A stretch of DNA of 64,000 bases, taken from assembly GCF_027111315.2 (NCBI RefSeq), contig NZ_CP114289.2:4439649-4503648 (forward strand), given 5' to 3'. The stretch comes from Flavobacterium limnophilum (lineage in GTDB: Bacteria > Bacteroidota > Bacteroidia > Flavobacteriales > Flavobacteriaceae). A program made the translations under genes and the position numbers. A model generated the notes under the pieces. It did no database searches. It saw only the letters and a program-made list of their open reading frames with translations, and had not been told where the DNA came from. Position 1 is the first letter of the stretch. Every line of letters starts with the position of its first letter. Of the stretch, positions 43,924 to 52,740 are shown piece after piece.

Positions 43924-45126
43924 CTAAAAAGCCTCTCCAATATTCAAATAGACGCTGGCATAATCTTTACTGATTCCAAAATCGAAAGCCACATTTACTT
44001 TGGTGTATTTGTTGAATTTCAATCTAACTCCTGCTCCAACCGCGGGTTGCCAATGTTTAAAATGTTGGCTGTCGTATTCCGATGCTGAAGTGGTATTGGC
44101 AAACAGGACACCACCCACAAAACCATTTGGCGTAATGTTGAATCGGTATTCGGATTCAAAAAAGAGCATGGCATTGCTTCGATACCTGTTTTTTTGAAGT
44201 CCTCGCGATGACATTCCGGTGCTGGGTTCTGTTCTTGTGGAAGGCAAATCGAAATAGGGAACCTTGCCCGAAATAATTGACCAATAATATGACCGAAATC
44301 CCAAAACACTTCGGGCGTAAGGGATTGAAAAATATTTCCGAACATCAAAAAAAATGGATTGCCATTTGTTGTCACTCCCAAAAGAGGGACTGTTGTAGAG
44401 ATAAGTAAAACTGGAGTAAAACCCTTTTTGGGGATTGATGATGTTCTTCCGGTTGTCATAAACGATGGGGAAAGACAGTCCGGAAGAAATGCTTTTTCGG
44501 GTGGTTGTCTCAGGGGATTCAGTATTGTCCGCATCGATGTTGGAATCTTTTATCTCAAGTTCGTAATGCTCGTCAAATTGATAGCCCAATCCGACGGCGA
44601 GGTTGGGAAAAATCCCTTTCAATACATTTTGATGAAAACGAATTTGTTTGCCGTCAACCAATGTTTCGTTGCTTTCGGGAGTGTTGCCTCCCAGACCCCA
44701 AGTGTCCTGCGGGAAGTTTAACGCAAAATATTCGCCAACAAAATTCCAGCTGTTTTCCTTGAGCCAAATCGTGGGATATAGTTCAATGCCGTATTGATTA
44801 TTAAATGAAATATAGGGAATAAGATAAACGGTGGAATTGTTGGTATTGGATTTGTCGCCCAACAAAAATGTCGCGTTGAAAGAAGAAACCAGCACTCTTT
44901 CGCCTGCGTTTCGGGCATCGGTCGGGAAAAACGAAAAATTGACTTTCTTGTTTTGAATCTTTTCCTGACTCTTCTTGATTTTGAATAATTGAATCAAATA
45001 ATCGACCCCGTCTTTTTGGATAATGGTGTCGTTGTCGGGCGTGATAAAATAAATGTCCTTGTCTTGGGCCTTGACGTCAAGAACTGCCAATAGCAACAGT
45101 AGAGGTAAAAGAAATTTATTTTTCAT
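43924..45126 (-). CDS. Omp85-type outer membrane beta-barrel without POTRA domains
   Basis: A 400-residue exported protein (signal to VKAQ) that forms a surface-antigen/BamA-like barrel: FPIVYDNRKNIINPQKGFYSSF, GKVPYFDLPSTR, GMSSRGLQKNRYRSNAMLFFESEYRF and a C-terminal strand ending in IGEAF. No POTRA repeats are visible before the barrel, so it is not BamA. The function is unknown. It converges with the TonB receptor gene, 5 bases apart. Confidence 0.8.
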   Translation of the reverse strand: MKNKFLLPLLLLLAVLDVKAQDKDIYFITPDNDTIIQKDGVDYLIQLFKIKKSQEKIQNKKVNFSFFPTDARNAGERVLVSSFNATFLLGDKSNTNNSTVYLIPYISFNNQYGIELYPTIWLKENSWNFVGEYFALNFPQDTWGLGGNTPESNETLVDGKQIRFHQNVLKGIFPNLAVGLGYQFDEHYELEIKDSNIDADNTESPETTTRKSISSGLSFPIVYDNRKNIINPQKGFYSSFTYLYNSPSFGSDNKWQSIFFDVRKYFSIPYARSVLGFRSYYWSIISGKVPYFDLPSTRTEPSTGMSSRGLQKNRYRSNAMLFFESEYRFNITPNGFVGGVLFANTTSASEYDSQHFKHWQPAVGAGVRLKFNKYTKVNVAFDFGISKDYASVYLNIGEAF

Positions 45127-45214
45127 TCCATAAAACTAATAAAAAATAATCAAAAATAATTGCTTTCATCTGTTTTAGTGGGCGAAAAAAGAGTCTTTTT
45201 TTTGGTTTTTTATG

Positions 45215-46747
45215 CTACGATTTTGGATTGATTTTTACTAATCCACCACGATTTTCGTCTCGGTCAATAGATTGCTGAACAATCAAGTTTCCAATGGTAA
45301 TCATATTTAATAATTCATACAATTCGGCATCTACATTGTGGCTTTTTATCTGTTCTTCCACTTCTTTTTTCCAATGGGAAAGTTGCTCTTTGGCTTTGAT
45401 TAAATCGGTATCATTGCGGACAATCCCAGCGTTTTGGCGCATCAAAAGCTGCAATTCGGCTTTGGTTTTGGCTACATAATCAGGGTTGATTTCGGGTTTT
45501 GCAGTTACTTTCCAATCCGAAACGGTTCCAATGGATGAATCTTTTTCCAAAGAAGTTTCGGCCAAATAATGGTAGATTTTATCGGAATAAACCAAGGCTT
45601 CCAAAAGGGAATTGGAGGCCAAACGATTCGCACCATGCAATCCGGTTCGGGAACATTCGCCACAGGCAAACAAGTTTTTCACGGAAGTTTTTCCATTTTT
45701 GTCCACCACGATTCCGCCACAAAGGTAATGTTGCGCAGGAACCACGGGAATCCAGTCTTTCGCAATATCTATGCCCACGCTTTTGCATCGGTCGTAAATC
45801 ATCGGGAAATGTTTCTTGAAACCTTCCAAATCCAAATGGGTACAATCCAGATAAACACATTCGTCTCCTGTTTTTTTGAGTTCCAAATCAATGCTTTGCG
45901 AAACAATGTCACGCGAAGCCAAATCGCCCCTGGAATCATGATCGGGCATAAAGCGATGGCCGTTTTTGGTACGCAAATAAGCGCCAAAACCACGAACCGC
46001 CTCCGAAATCAAGAACGAAGTTCCTGTCGAAGCGTCATATAAAGCGGTGGGATGAAACTGGATAAATTCCATTTCCTTGATCACGGCATTCGCTCTTGCA
46101 GCCATGGCAATTCCGTCACCGGTAGCAATCACTGGATTGGTGGTATGACCATACAAATGCCCAATTCCGCCAGTGGCCAATAAGGTAAAATCGGATTGAA
46201 AAGTGAGTACTTCCTTTGTTTTTTGATCCAAAACATAAGCTCCCAAACACTTGTTGTTTTCGGTAATTAAATCAATTGCTAAATGATAATCTAAAACCGT
46301 AATATTTTCTTTTTGATGTACTTGGGATAAAATAGCGCGTTGAATCTCTTGTCCCGTTTGGTCTTTATGATGCACGACCCTGTTTTCGGAATGACCGCCT
46401 TCTTTGCCTAAATCCAAGGTTCCTTGGGTGTTTTTGTCAAATTTGGCACCCCATTCAATCAATTCCTTTAATCGTTTCGGGCCTTCGGTGATGACCATTT
46501 CCACAACGGATTCGTCACACAAACCATCGCCGCAAATCAAGGTGTCCTGAATGTGTTTCTCGTAGGAGTCTTCGATTTTGTCGGTGACAATCGCAATTCC
46601 GCCTTGGGCATAGCGCGTGTTGGATTCGTTCTCGTTGGCCTTGGTCACAATCGTGACTTTTTTATCGGGAAATCGTTCGGCAATTTTTACGGCAAAAGTC
46701 AATCCCGCCACGCCGGAACCTATGATTAAGTAATTGGTTTGGATCAT
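45215..46747 (-). CDS. nadB: L-aspartate oxidase
   Basis: First enzyme of de novo NAD synthesis; oxidises aspartate to iminoaspartate with FAD. The 510-residue protein shows the Rossmann motif IGSGVAGLTFAVKIAE, the NTRYAQGGIA segment, FLLATGGIGHLYGHTTNP and GECSRTGLHGANRLASNSLLEA. It can use fumarate as acceptor, compatible with anaerobic growth. Its start overlaps the nadA stop by one base. Confidence 0.96.
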   Translation of the reverse strand: MIQTNYLIIGSGVAGLTFAVKIAERFPDKKVTIVTKANENESNTRYAQGGIAIVTDKIEDSYEKHIQDTLICGDGLCDESVVEMVITEGPKRLKELIEWGAKFDKNTQGTLDLGKEGGHSENRVVHHKDQTGQEIQRAILSQVHQKENITVLDYHLAIDLITENNKCLGAYVLDQKTKEVLTFQSDFTLLATGGIGHLYGHTTNPVIATGDGIAMAARANAVIKEMEFIQFHPTALYDASTGTSFLISEAVRGFGAYLRTKNGHRFMPDHDSRGDLASRDIVSQSIDLELKKTGDECVYLDCTHLDLEGFKKHFPMIYDRCKSVGIDIAKDWIPVVPAQHYLCGGIVVDKNGKTSVKNLFACGECSRTGLHGANRLASNSLLEALVYSDKIYHYLAETSLEKDSSIGTVSDWKVTAKPEINPDYVAKTKAELQLLMRQNAGIVRNDTDLIKAKEQLSHWKKEVEEQIKSHNVDAELYELLNMITIGNLIVQQSIDRDENRGGLVKINPKS

Positions 46748-47676
46748 TATTTGGATAATTCAAGCATGCGTTCGATAGGAACCAATGCTTTTTTCATGAT
46801 GTCTTCTGGAACAGTGATTTCAGGAGTTTCGTTGAGTAAACAATCGTACACTTTTTGCAAGGTGTTCATTTTCATGTAACCACATTCGCTGCAAGCACAA
46901 GTGTTGTCTTCGTTGGAAGGTGCCGGAATTAATATTTTTTCAGGAACTTCCTGTTTCATTTTATGAAGAATACCTGCTTCTGTGGCCACGATAAATTTGT
47001 TGCTCGGGTCTTTTTTGACAAAATCAATCATTCCCGCAGTCGAACCAATATAGTTCGCAGTTTTCAGGATATGCGTTTCCGATTCTGGATGCGCAATGAT
47101 TTTGGCGTCTGGATTTTCTTTGTACAAGGCAATCAGTTTGTCCAATGAAAAAGCTTCGTGCACCACGCAGGAACCGTCCCAAAGCAGCATTTTGCGACCT
47201 GTTTGTTCCATTACATATTTACCCAAGTTTTTGTCCGGAGCAAAGATGATAGGTTTGTCTTTTGGAATCGAGTTTACAATTTTTACGGCATTCGATGAAG
47301 TCACCACGATGTCGGTCAAGGCTTTCACTTCGGCAGAACAATTTACGTAAGTAATGACAATGTGGTCAGGATGTGCTTCTGTAAATTTCTTGAACTCTTC
47401 CGGAGGACAGGATTCGGCGAGGGAACAACCCGCTTTCAAATCGGGAAGAATTACTTTTTTGGAAGGGTTCAATATTTTTGCCGTTTCGGCCATAAAATGC
47501 ACACCCGCAAAAAGGATAATATCGGCATCCACTTTCATCGCTTCTTGAGACAAGCCCAAGCTGTCACCCACATAATCTGCCACATCTTGAATATCGGCTT
47601 CTTGATAATAATGCGCCAAAATAACCGCATTTTTCTCTTTTTTCAGTTCCAGTATTCGTTCTTTAAGACTTTTCAT
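46747..47676 (-). CDS. nadA: quinolinate synthase
   Basis: Condenses iminoaspartate with dihydroxyacetone phosphate to quinolinate using a [4Fe-4S] cluster. The 309-residue sequence has [54 protein letters not shown] and the cluster cysteines in the [18 protein letters not shown] and CACSECGYM regions. It is the upstream gene of the nadA-nadB operon. Confidence 0.97.
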   Translation of the reverse strand: MKSLKERILELKKEKNAVILAHYYQEADIQDVADYVGDSLGLSQEAMKVDADIILFAGVHFMAETAKILNPSKKVILPDLKAGCSLAESCPPEEFKKFTEAHPDHIVITYVNCSAEVKALTDIVVTSSNAVKIVNSIPKDKPIIFAPDKNLGKYVMEQTGRKMLLWDGSCVVHEAFSLDKLIALYKENPDAKIIAHPESETHILKTANYIGSTAGMIDFVKKDPSNKFIVATEAGILHKMKQEVPEKILIPAPSNEDNTCACSECGYMKMNTLQKVYDCLLNETPEITVPEDIMKKALVPIERMLELSK

Positions 47677-47858
47677 CCTTAATCAATTTTAGTATTCTTG
47701 TTGTTGATTATTTTTTGACGTAAAAATAATATCGCACAAAGATACACTTATTTTGAAAAACAATAAATTGAAAAAAAGTTATGTATCTGTCTTTTTTTAA
47801 TTGGAGAAACCATTCCGAATGTTAAAAAAACATCCTATATAATTAAGGATAAGAAGGT

Positions 47859-47902
47859 ATGATAATTATCAGGTTTTATGCTGATGGCTTTCACGACCTT
47901 TG
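47859..47902 (+). promoter_or_regulatory. operator and -7 box before the unknown 604-residue protein
   Basis: ATGATAATTATCAG (one mismatch at the last base) at 47859-47872. The -7-like GACCTTTG ends at 47902, exactly 36.5 bases from the centre. Transcription would start near 47908, which supports the ATG at 47935 as the real start. Confidence 0.6.
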
Positions 47903-47934
47903 CTCCATATATATTAAACCAAATTATTTTACGC

Positions 47935-49749
47935 ATGACAACAAATAAACCGTTACATACTTTCCACATTCCAGTTATGGGGTTGGCGTATACGATTGAT
48001 AGCCCAATTCGAGTGGCAAAATTCGGAATTTCATCCGTTATTGCTCTTGCCGATGATGAACTGATTGAGAAAATGAGGGCTTTTTACAGTGAGAAATTTG
48101 ATGTTCCTTATCAAGAAATAACAAAGAAATTTCACGATTACCGTGCTGAACGCATCACTTCTTATTTGAACTTGGTCGATAAAATAGTAAAAGTAAAATT
48201 CGAAAGTTTCAAGACAGAATTATCCGAAAGCAAACACGCATTAGAAAATTATATTGCAATGTTGCCCAACAAATCCGAAATCAAACAGGGATTGGAACAT
48301 CTTTTGGAAGACGGAATTACCATGAAGGAAAACGTCATGAAATATCTGGAAGAGCATCTTTATTCAGGTGATATTGACGTGAATATCATGACCAAATTGG
48401 ACAAGGACAATTTTGCCAATAACGAACAATTGCCAGTGGAATTCAACGATGCACACGCTGCTCTTCGTGGATTTGCCAACAGTAATTTGTCTTCTTCTAT
48501 AGTATTGTCGGCAGGGATGAATCCGAGATTGTTTGCTTATTTCGAGAATTTTTCTTGTTTCTTTCCCGATGCCAACAACAATCTGGAAAAGAAAATTATC
48601 CTGAAAGTAAGCGATTTCCGTTCGGCGATGATTCAAGGGAATTACTTGGCCAAAAAAGGGCTTTGGGTTTCGGAATACCGTATCGAATCAGGATTAAATT
48701 GTGGTGGACACGCTTTTGCCACAGAAGGAATTTTGCTGGGTCCAATCTTGGAAGAATTCAAACACAAAAAAGACCAATTGGTGCAATCGGCCCATGATAT
48801 TATGGTGAAAGTTTTGGCACAAAAAGAATTGCACGTTCCAGAACAACCGTTGGATTTGAAAATCACCGTTCAAGGTGGAGTGGGAACTTCAGAAGAACAT
48901 GATTTCTTGCTGGATTTTTACAATGTGGATTCCGTGGGTTGGGGAACGCCGTTTTTATTGGTTCCGGAAGCCACTTCAGTTGATCCTGAAACAAGAAAAC
49001 TATTAATGAATGCCAAAGAAGAAGATTTGTATTTGAGCCACATTTCACCATTGGGAGTTCCATTCAACACTTTGAGAGGCACGACCAACGAAATGTTCAA
49101 ACAAAAACGTATTGACGAAAACAAGGCGGGAAGCTCTTGTCCGAAAAAATTCTTGGCATTGAGCAAAGAATTTGGACCGGAAGGAATTTGTACTTCATCC
49201 AAAAAATTCCAAGACGTGAAATTGGCGGAATTGAATGAAATAAAAGATACTTTGTCGGCTTCGACTTTCGAGAAAATGAAATTCAACATTACCGAAAAAG
49301 CCTGTCTTTGCGTGGGTCTTGCCAATGCATCTTACCTGGAAAACGATATCAGGATTTCTGGTCAGGAGCAAGGCGTGATCGTTTGTCCTGGACCGAATAT
49401 GGCTTATTTTGACAAGGAAGTTTCGCTGGCCGAAATGATGAAACACATTTATGGCAATGCCAATGTAATGACAGATGCCAATCGTCCGAATTTGTTCGTG
49501 AAAGAATTGAAAATGTACATTGATTATTTGAAAAATGAAATCAGTGAAACCACTGCCGATTTGACCGCAGGACAAATCAAGAAATGGAATGCCTTCAAAA
49601 ACAATATGTTGGAAGGGATCGAATTTTATCACAATTTGTTCTCGACTTCCCATTATTTCGAAAACAGCATCAAGGAAATTCAAAACCAACTTGATTTGTA
49701 TAAAGCAAGAATAGTTGAAATAAAAGTACCTGAATTAGTACCTGCATAA
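47935..49749 (+). CDS. large conserved protein of unknown function, TIM-barrel-oxidoreductase-like
   Basis: A 604-residue cytoplasmic protein that I cannot assign to a characterised enzyme. HIPVMGLAYTIDSPIRVAKFGISSVIALADD at the start, ESGLNCGGHAFATEG (Cys256) and VQGGVGTSEEHDFLLDFYNVDSVGWGTPFLL resemble the start, glycine-rich phosphate site and final strands of FMN TIM barrels such as nitronate monooxygenase. A helical insert fills about residues 45-170. The C-terminal part has further cysteines (SSCPKKF Cys402, GICTSS Cys419, ACLCVG Cys457/459, VCPGPNMAYF Cys484) that could bind an iron-sulfur cluster. It is a single gene with its own terminator. The longer upstream start was rejected because it lies before the predicted transcription start. 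Confidence 0.75.
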   Translation: MTTNKPLHTFHIPVMGLAYTIDSPIRVAKFGISSVIALADDELIEKMRAFYSEKFDVPYQEITKKFHDYRAERITSYLNLVDKIVKVKFESFKTELSESKHALENYIAMLPNKSEIKQGLEHLLEDGITMKENVMKYLEEHLYSGDIDVNIMTKLDKDNFANNEQLPVEFNDAHAALRGFANSNLSSSIVLSAGMNPRLFAYFENFSCFFPDANNNLEKKIILKVSDFRSAMIQGNYLAKKGLWVSEYRIESGLNCGGHAFATEGILLGPILEEFKHKKDQLVQSAHDIMVKVLAQKELHVPEQPLDLKITVQGGVGTSEEHDFLLDFYNVDSVGWGTPFLLVPEATSVDPETRKLLMNAKEEDLYLSHISPLGVPFNTLRGTTNEMFKQKRIDENKAGSSCPKKFLALSKEFGPEGICTSSKKFQDVKLAELNEIKDTLSASTFEKMKFNITEKACLCVGLANASYLENDIRISGQEQGVIVCPGPNMAYFDKEVSLAEMMKHIYGNANVMTDANRPNLFVKELKMYIDYLKNEISETTADLTAGQIKKWNAFKNNMLEGIEFYHNLFSTSHYFENSIKEIQNQLDLYKARIVEIKVPELVPA

Positions 49750-49773
49750 TAATAGAGTTTATATGTTTTCCGG

Positions 49774-49818
49774 AACAAGCCTGCTTGGAATTTTTTTCTG
49801 AGCGGGCTTGTTTGTTTT
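49774..49818 (+). terminator. terminator after the 604-residue protein gene
   Basis: AACAAGCCTGCT pairs with AGCGGGCTTGTT (one G-T pair), followed by TGTTTTTA. Confidence 0.75.
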
Positions 49819-49917
49819 TACGATGGTACAGAAGGGTTTTAAGTATTATTTTTTGTGAAGACTTTGAGGAGTGGGGAGAAAATGTAAAGGAAATTTATAA
49901 GAATAAATAGTTTTGTG

Positions 49918-50214
49918 TTACACTTTTTTTGTTTTAAGAAGGTGAATAATTCTCTCTGTAATAAAGCTATAAAGCACACAGTTTATAAAAAGTCCTGAAA
50001 AGTATATCGGTGCTCCCAATCTTGAAATATATGTCCATAACAAAGTATGTGTCGGAAAGCGAAGTATATTAAAAAGTTTCGCAAATGTTGTGCAAATAAT
50101 ATTTGTTCCAAGTGTTCTCTCATCTTCTGCCCAAGCTCCGATAAAACTCAGTGTCATAGGAAGTCCAAAGAAAATTGTCGCAATAAAAAGTATTCTCTTA
50201 TTTATAGATTTCAT
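49918..50214 (-). CDS. small membrane protein, unknown
   Basis: A 98-residue protein with two hydrophobic segments (ILFIATIFFGLPMTLSFIGAW and IYFSGLFINCVLYSFI). The ATG giving MKSINKR was preferred to a longer frame with a poor leader. I do not recognise the family. It is AT-rich and isolated between two terminators. Confidence 0.5.
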   Translation of the reverse strand: MKSINKRILFIATIFFGLPMTLSFIGAWAEDERTLGTNIICTTFAKLFNILRFPTHTLLWTYISRLGAPIYFSGLFINCVLYSFITERIIHLLKTKKV

Positions 50215-50288
50215 TTGTTTGGATATTATGCTAAAGTTATAGATAATTCGTTTATACAATCCTAAATGCCCTGAAACCACCCCAAAAA

Positions 50289-50318
50289 AAAGCTGGCTCT
50301 TTACTAAAAACCAGCTTT
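50289..50318 (-). terminator. terminator after the carbonic anhydrase gene
   Basis: AAAGCTGG pairs with CCAGCTTT. The A-run on its left is a T-run for the minus strand. Confidence 0.7.
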
Positions 50319-50373
50319 CAATTCCGTAAATATAAGATTATTCCATAATCAAGACCTCGTAAAAAACTTGTTG

Positions 50374-51030
50374 CTACAAACTCACAACTTTCCCAGTATG
50401 GATATCGTATTGCATTGGAACCACTTTGGCATGTTTTTCTTTGACAATAGGGTTGTCTTGAATCATTTTCAAGGAGTGTTTGATATTGGCAATGATGCAG
50501 GCATCCAAATGGTTTTCCTTGGAAATTTGTTTTTCTTCTTTTTCATCGGCGATGGTTTCCACGATGTCGTCAATATGGGAACGGTGTTTTTTGTATTCGT
50601 TGTTTTTGTCTCCCACATAGGCTTTTATGGCTCCACATTCAGTGTGCCCCAAAACTACAATCAGTTTGGCGTCAAGATGCTCCACGGCATATTCAATGCT
50701 TCCCATGTCGATGTCGGAGATTAGGTTTCCGGCATTTCGAATCACGAACAAATCGCCAATTCCTTGGTCAAAAAGAATTTCGGGAGAAACTCGGCTGTCC
50801 GAACAAGTCAGGATAACGGCAAAGGGATGTTGGGCATCCTGGTTGGCCAAAACGGTTTGCTTGTTTTGGTGCGGATGGATCGTTTTTTCGTCCAAAAATC
50901 GTTTGTTTCCTGAAACTAATTTTTCGACAGGAGATTCATTTTTGTTGGCAGCTACTTCTGGAGTTGTTTCTTTTTTGCAACTCAAAGTGGTTGCCAAAAT
51001 AAGTGCCAGTGCTAAAATTCTATTTTTCAT
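50374..51030 (-). CDS. beta-carbonic anhydrase, lipoprotein
   Basis: A 218-residue enzyme with a lipoprotein signal (TLSC, Cys18), so it acts outside the cytoplasm. Zinc ligands Cys76 (TCSDSR, with Asp78 and Arg80), His129 and Cys132 (GHTECGA) are present, as is IRNAGN. It hydrates CO2 to bicarbonate. It lies 61 bases after the Rrf2 gene on the same strand and may be the end of that transcript. Exported beta-type enzymes are less usual than cytoplasmic ones. Confidence 0.93.
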   Translation of the reverse strand: MKNRILALALILATTLSCKKETTPEVAANKNESPVEKLVSGNKRFLDEKTIHPHQNKQTVLANQDAQHPFAVILTCSDSRVSPEILFDQGIGDLFVIRNAGNLISDIDMGSIEYAVEHLDAKLIVVLGHTECGAIKAYVGDKNNEYKKHRSHIDDIVETIADEKEEKQISKENHLDACIIANIKHSLKMIQDNPIVKEKHAKVVPMQYDIHTGKVVSL

Positions 51031-51091
51031 TATTTATTCTTTTGTTGGTTTTTTACAACCGTAATTTAGGTTGGAATTAATGATTTATGAA

Positions 51092-51541
51092 CTACAATTG
51101 CGTTGCGGAATATCTCAAAAAAGTTTCGCCAGACACGACGCCCAATGCCAGTTCTTCAAGATTGGTGTTCTCCAGCATTGTGGCCAGTTCAGTTCGGATA
51201 GTTTCAAATTTGAAGTGGGCCGGACAAGGATGTTCGTCAGAGCATTTGCTTAAACCCAAACCACAACCCGTAAAAACCACGTCGCCATCTATGGCCTTCA
51301 CGATTTGTGTCATGTTGATTTTTTTCATCTTCTTTTTGGGGATTTCAAACCCGCCGCCAACGCCTTTTATGGAATTGACAATCTTGTTTCGAGCCAGAAT
51401 TTGTAGAATTTTGGCAGTAAAAGCCTCTGGGGAATCAATTTTTTGGGCGATATCCTTTAGGCCTACTCTTTTGTCTTGATAGGATTCTGACGCTATAAAA
51501 ATGGCAGCGCGAATTCCGTACTCACACGTTTTTGAAAACAT
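51092..51541 (-). CDS. Rrf2-family regulator, NsrR/IscR-like
   Basis: A 149-residue winged-helix regulator (MFSKTCEYGIRAAIFIA, VGLKDIAQKI, GVGGGFEIPKKK) with the three-cysteine cluster GCGLGLSKCSDEHPC expected for a [2Fe-2S] or [4Fe-4S] sensor. Such regulators sense NO (NsrR) or iron-sulfur status (IscR); the sequence does not decide which. It follows nrdG by 22 bases and belongs to the ric-nrdD-nrdG operon. Confidence 0.88.
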   Translation of the reverse strand: MFSKTCEYGIRAAIFIASESYQDKRVGLKDIAQKIDSPEAFTAKILQILARNKIVNSIKGVGGGFEIPKKKMKKINMTQIVKAIDGDVVFTGCGLGLSKCSDEHPCPAHFKFETIRTELATMLENTNLEELALGVVSGETFLRYSATQL

Positions 51542-51563
51542 AGTTTTATAAATATAATTAGTT

Positions 51564-52292
51564 TTATTCTCTCAGAATAATTTTTATGGTTGGTGTCGAT
51601 AGTTTTTTACTGTCGATTTTATTGTTGGAACGCTCCAGTTTGCCCAGAGTGTTGACGTTGTTTCTGAAATATTGAATGTAATAATTGCCCACATAGTTCT
51701 TGGTTTCCAAAAAATGAACCATGGCTGCCAAATCTTCCTCGGTCAACAAATCAGAATGAAAAGTAGTGCGAACCTCAAAAGGGATTTTGGCTTTCAATAT
51801 CAAATCCAGTGTTTTTTCGAAAGGTTCGTATAAATCTGATTTTGTTACGGCTTTGAATTTGGATTTTGGCGCCTTGAAATCCAAGGCCACATAATTGACG
51901 AGTTGCTGGAACAGCAATTCTTGCATCGCCTCAGGCGAACTTCCGTTGGTGTCGATTTTTACCAAAAAACCCAACTTTTTGACTTCGGTAACAAACGGAA
52001 TAAAATTTTTGTGCATCACGCATTCGCCTCCACTGAAGACCACGGCATCCAGCAAGTTTTTTCGCGAAAGCAGGAAGGATATGGCTTTTTCAAAAGAAAT
52101 CGTTCCTTTTCCTTGAACAATTTCGGGATTATAGCAATACAAACACCGCATATTACAGCCTGCAAACCAAAGTATGCAGGCCATTTTATCCGGGTAATCC
52201 AATAAGCTGAACGGCGTTAAGCTGTAAATTGGCGTACTAACATTTTCCTTCACTGAAATGGGTGCGTTGTTTGTGTTCTCCTTTTTTACCAA
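51564..52292 (-). CDS. nrdG: anaerobic ribonucleotide reductase activating enzyme (radical SAM)
   Basis: A 242-residue radical SAM protein with the cluster motif in GCNMRCLYCYNPE and the FSGGEC glycine-rich motif. It generates the glycyl radical on the anaerobic reductase. The conserved core starts at IYSLTPFSLLDYPDK, so the ~20-residue N-terminal extension may be an overcalled start; a GTG at 52253 is an alternative. The called start overlaps the upstream 54-codon gene that holds the glycyl-radical motif. Confidence 0.9.
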   Translation of the reverse strand: MVKKENTNNAPISVKENVSTPIYSLTPFSLLDYPDKMACILWFAGCNMRCLYCYNPEIVQGKGTISFEKAISFLLSRKNLLDAVVFSGGECVMHKNFIPFVTEVKKLGFLVKIDTNGSSPEAMQELLFQQLVNYVALDFKAPKSKFKAVTKSDLYEPFEKTLDLILKAKIPFEVRTTFHSDLLTEEDLAAMVHFLETKNYVGNYYIQYFRNNVNTLGKLERSNNKIDSKKLSTPTIKIILRE

Positions 52293-52401
52293 TGTTAAAA
52301 CTTTCTACCGGTCTGTGGTAGCCCATAACTCTTGTGTAAACCAGGCATTTGGTTCTCAAATGTTGATTTTCTTCTAGATATTTATTGTTTTTTGCATTCA
52401 T
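52237..52401 (-). CDS. detached glycyl-radical C-terminal domain of NrdD
   Basis: A 54-residue protein: after YLEENQHLRTKC comes VYTRVMGYHRPVESFNIGKK. RVMGY corresponds to the conserved RVxGY motif whose glycine carries the radical in class III reductases, and the tail resembles the end of full-length NrdD proteins. The main NrdD upstream lacks this segment. The gene lies 12 bases after a small duplicated gene and overlaps nrdG by 56 bases, so it is in the same operon. It is probably a separately made radical subunit (inference). Confidence 0.8.
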   Translation of the reverse strand: MNAKNNKYLEENQHLRTKCLVYTRVMGYHRPVESFNIGKKGEHKQRTHFSEGKC

Positions 52402-52740
52402 AATATTTAATTGTTAGTTTATTGATTTTAAAATTTTTTCGTCCAGTTTAATTAAAGTGTCATCACATTTTGGGCAATATTCATGTTCGCCATTCAAATA
52501 ACCGTGAACCGAACAAATGCTAAACATTGGCATATATACTATGCATTTGGTTCTCAAATGTTCGTTTTCTTTCAGGTACTGATTGTCGTTTATTGTTTTC
52601 ATTATATTTATTCTTTATTCTTTATTGTTAATTGATCGTTTTTAAGTTTTTTTCGTCCAGTTTAATTAAAGTGTCATCACATTTTGGACAAAACTCGTGT
52701 TCGCCGTTCAAATAACCGTGAACGGGGCAGATACTGAATA
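52346..52740. repeat. partial tandem duplication in the nrdD 3' region
   Basis: About 93 bases at 52648-52740 (zinc-finger end of nrdD) recur at 52434-52526, with the first ~40 bases identical. A second pair, 52544-52602 and 52346-52401, matches around CATTTGGTTCTCAAATG. Offsets are ~214 and ~200 bases, so a ~200-base unit was duplicated. Confidence 0.8.
52414..52602 (-). CDS. small NrdD-like zinc-finger protein (duplicated segment)
   Basis: A 62-residue protein. Its first half (YLKENEHLRTKCIVY) matches the start of the 54-residue radical protein, and its second half (SICSVHGYLNG, YCPKCDDTLIKLDEK) matches the zinc finger at the end of NrdD. It thus looks like a hybrid copy made by the local duplication, with the zinc-binding residues kept and the RVxGY motif lost. 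It may be functional or a relic; the intact frame favours the former slightly. Confidence 0.7.
   Translation of the reverse strand: MKTINDNQYLKENEHLRTKCIVYMPMFSICSVHGYLNGEHEYCPKCDDTLIKLDEKILKSIN

Noticed and set aside
47878..47934. Earlier ATG for the 604-residue unknown protein
   Set aside because: It lies before the predicted -7 box and transcription start, and the extra residues look like untranslated leader.
52346..52740. CRISPR-like array in the repeated nrdD end
   Set aside because: There are only two copies of each unit, they are coding, and there are no equal spacers or cas genes.
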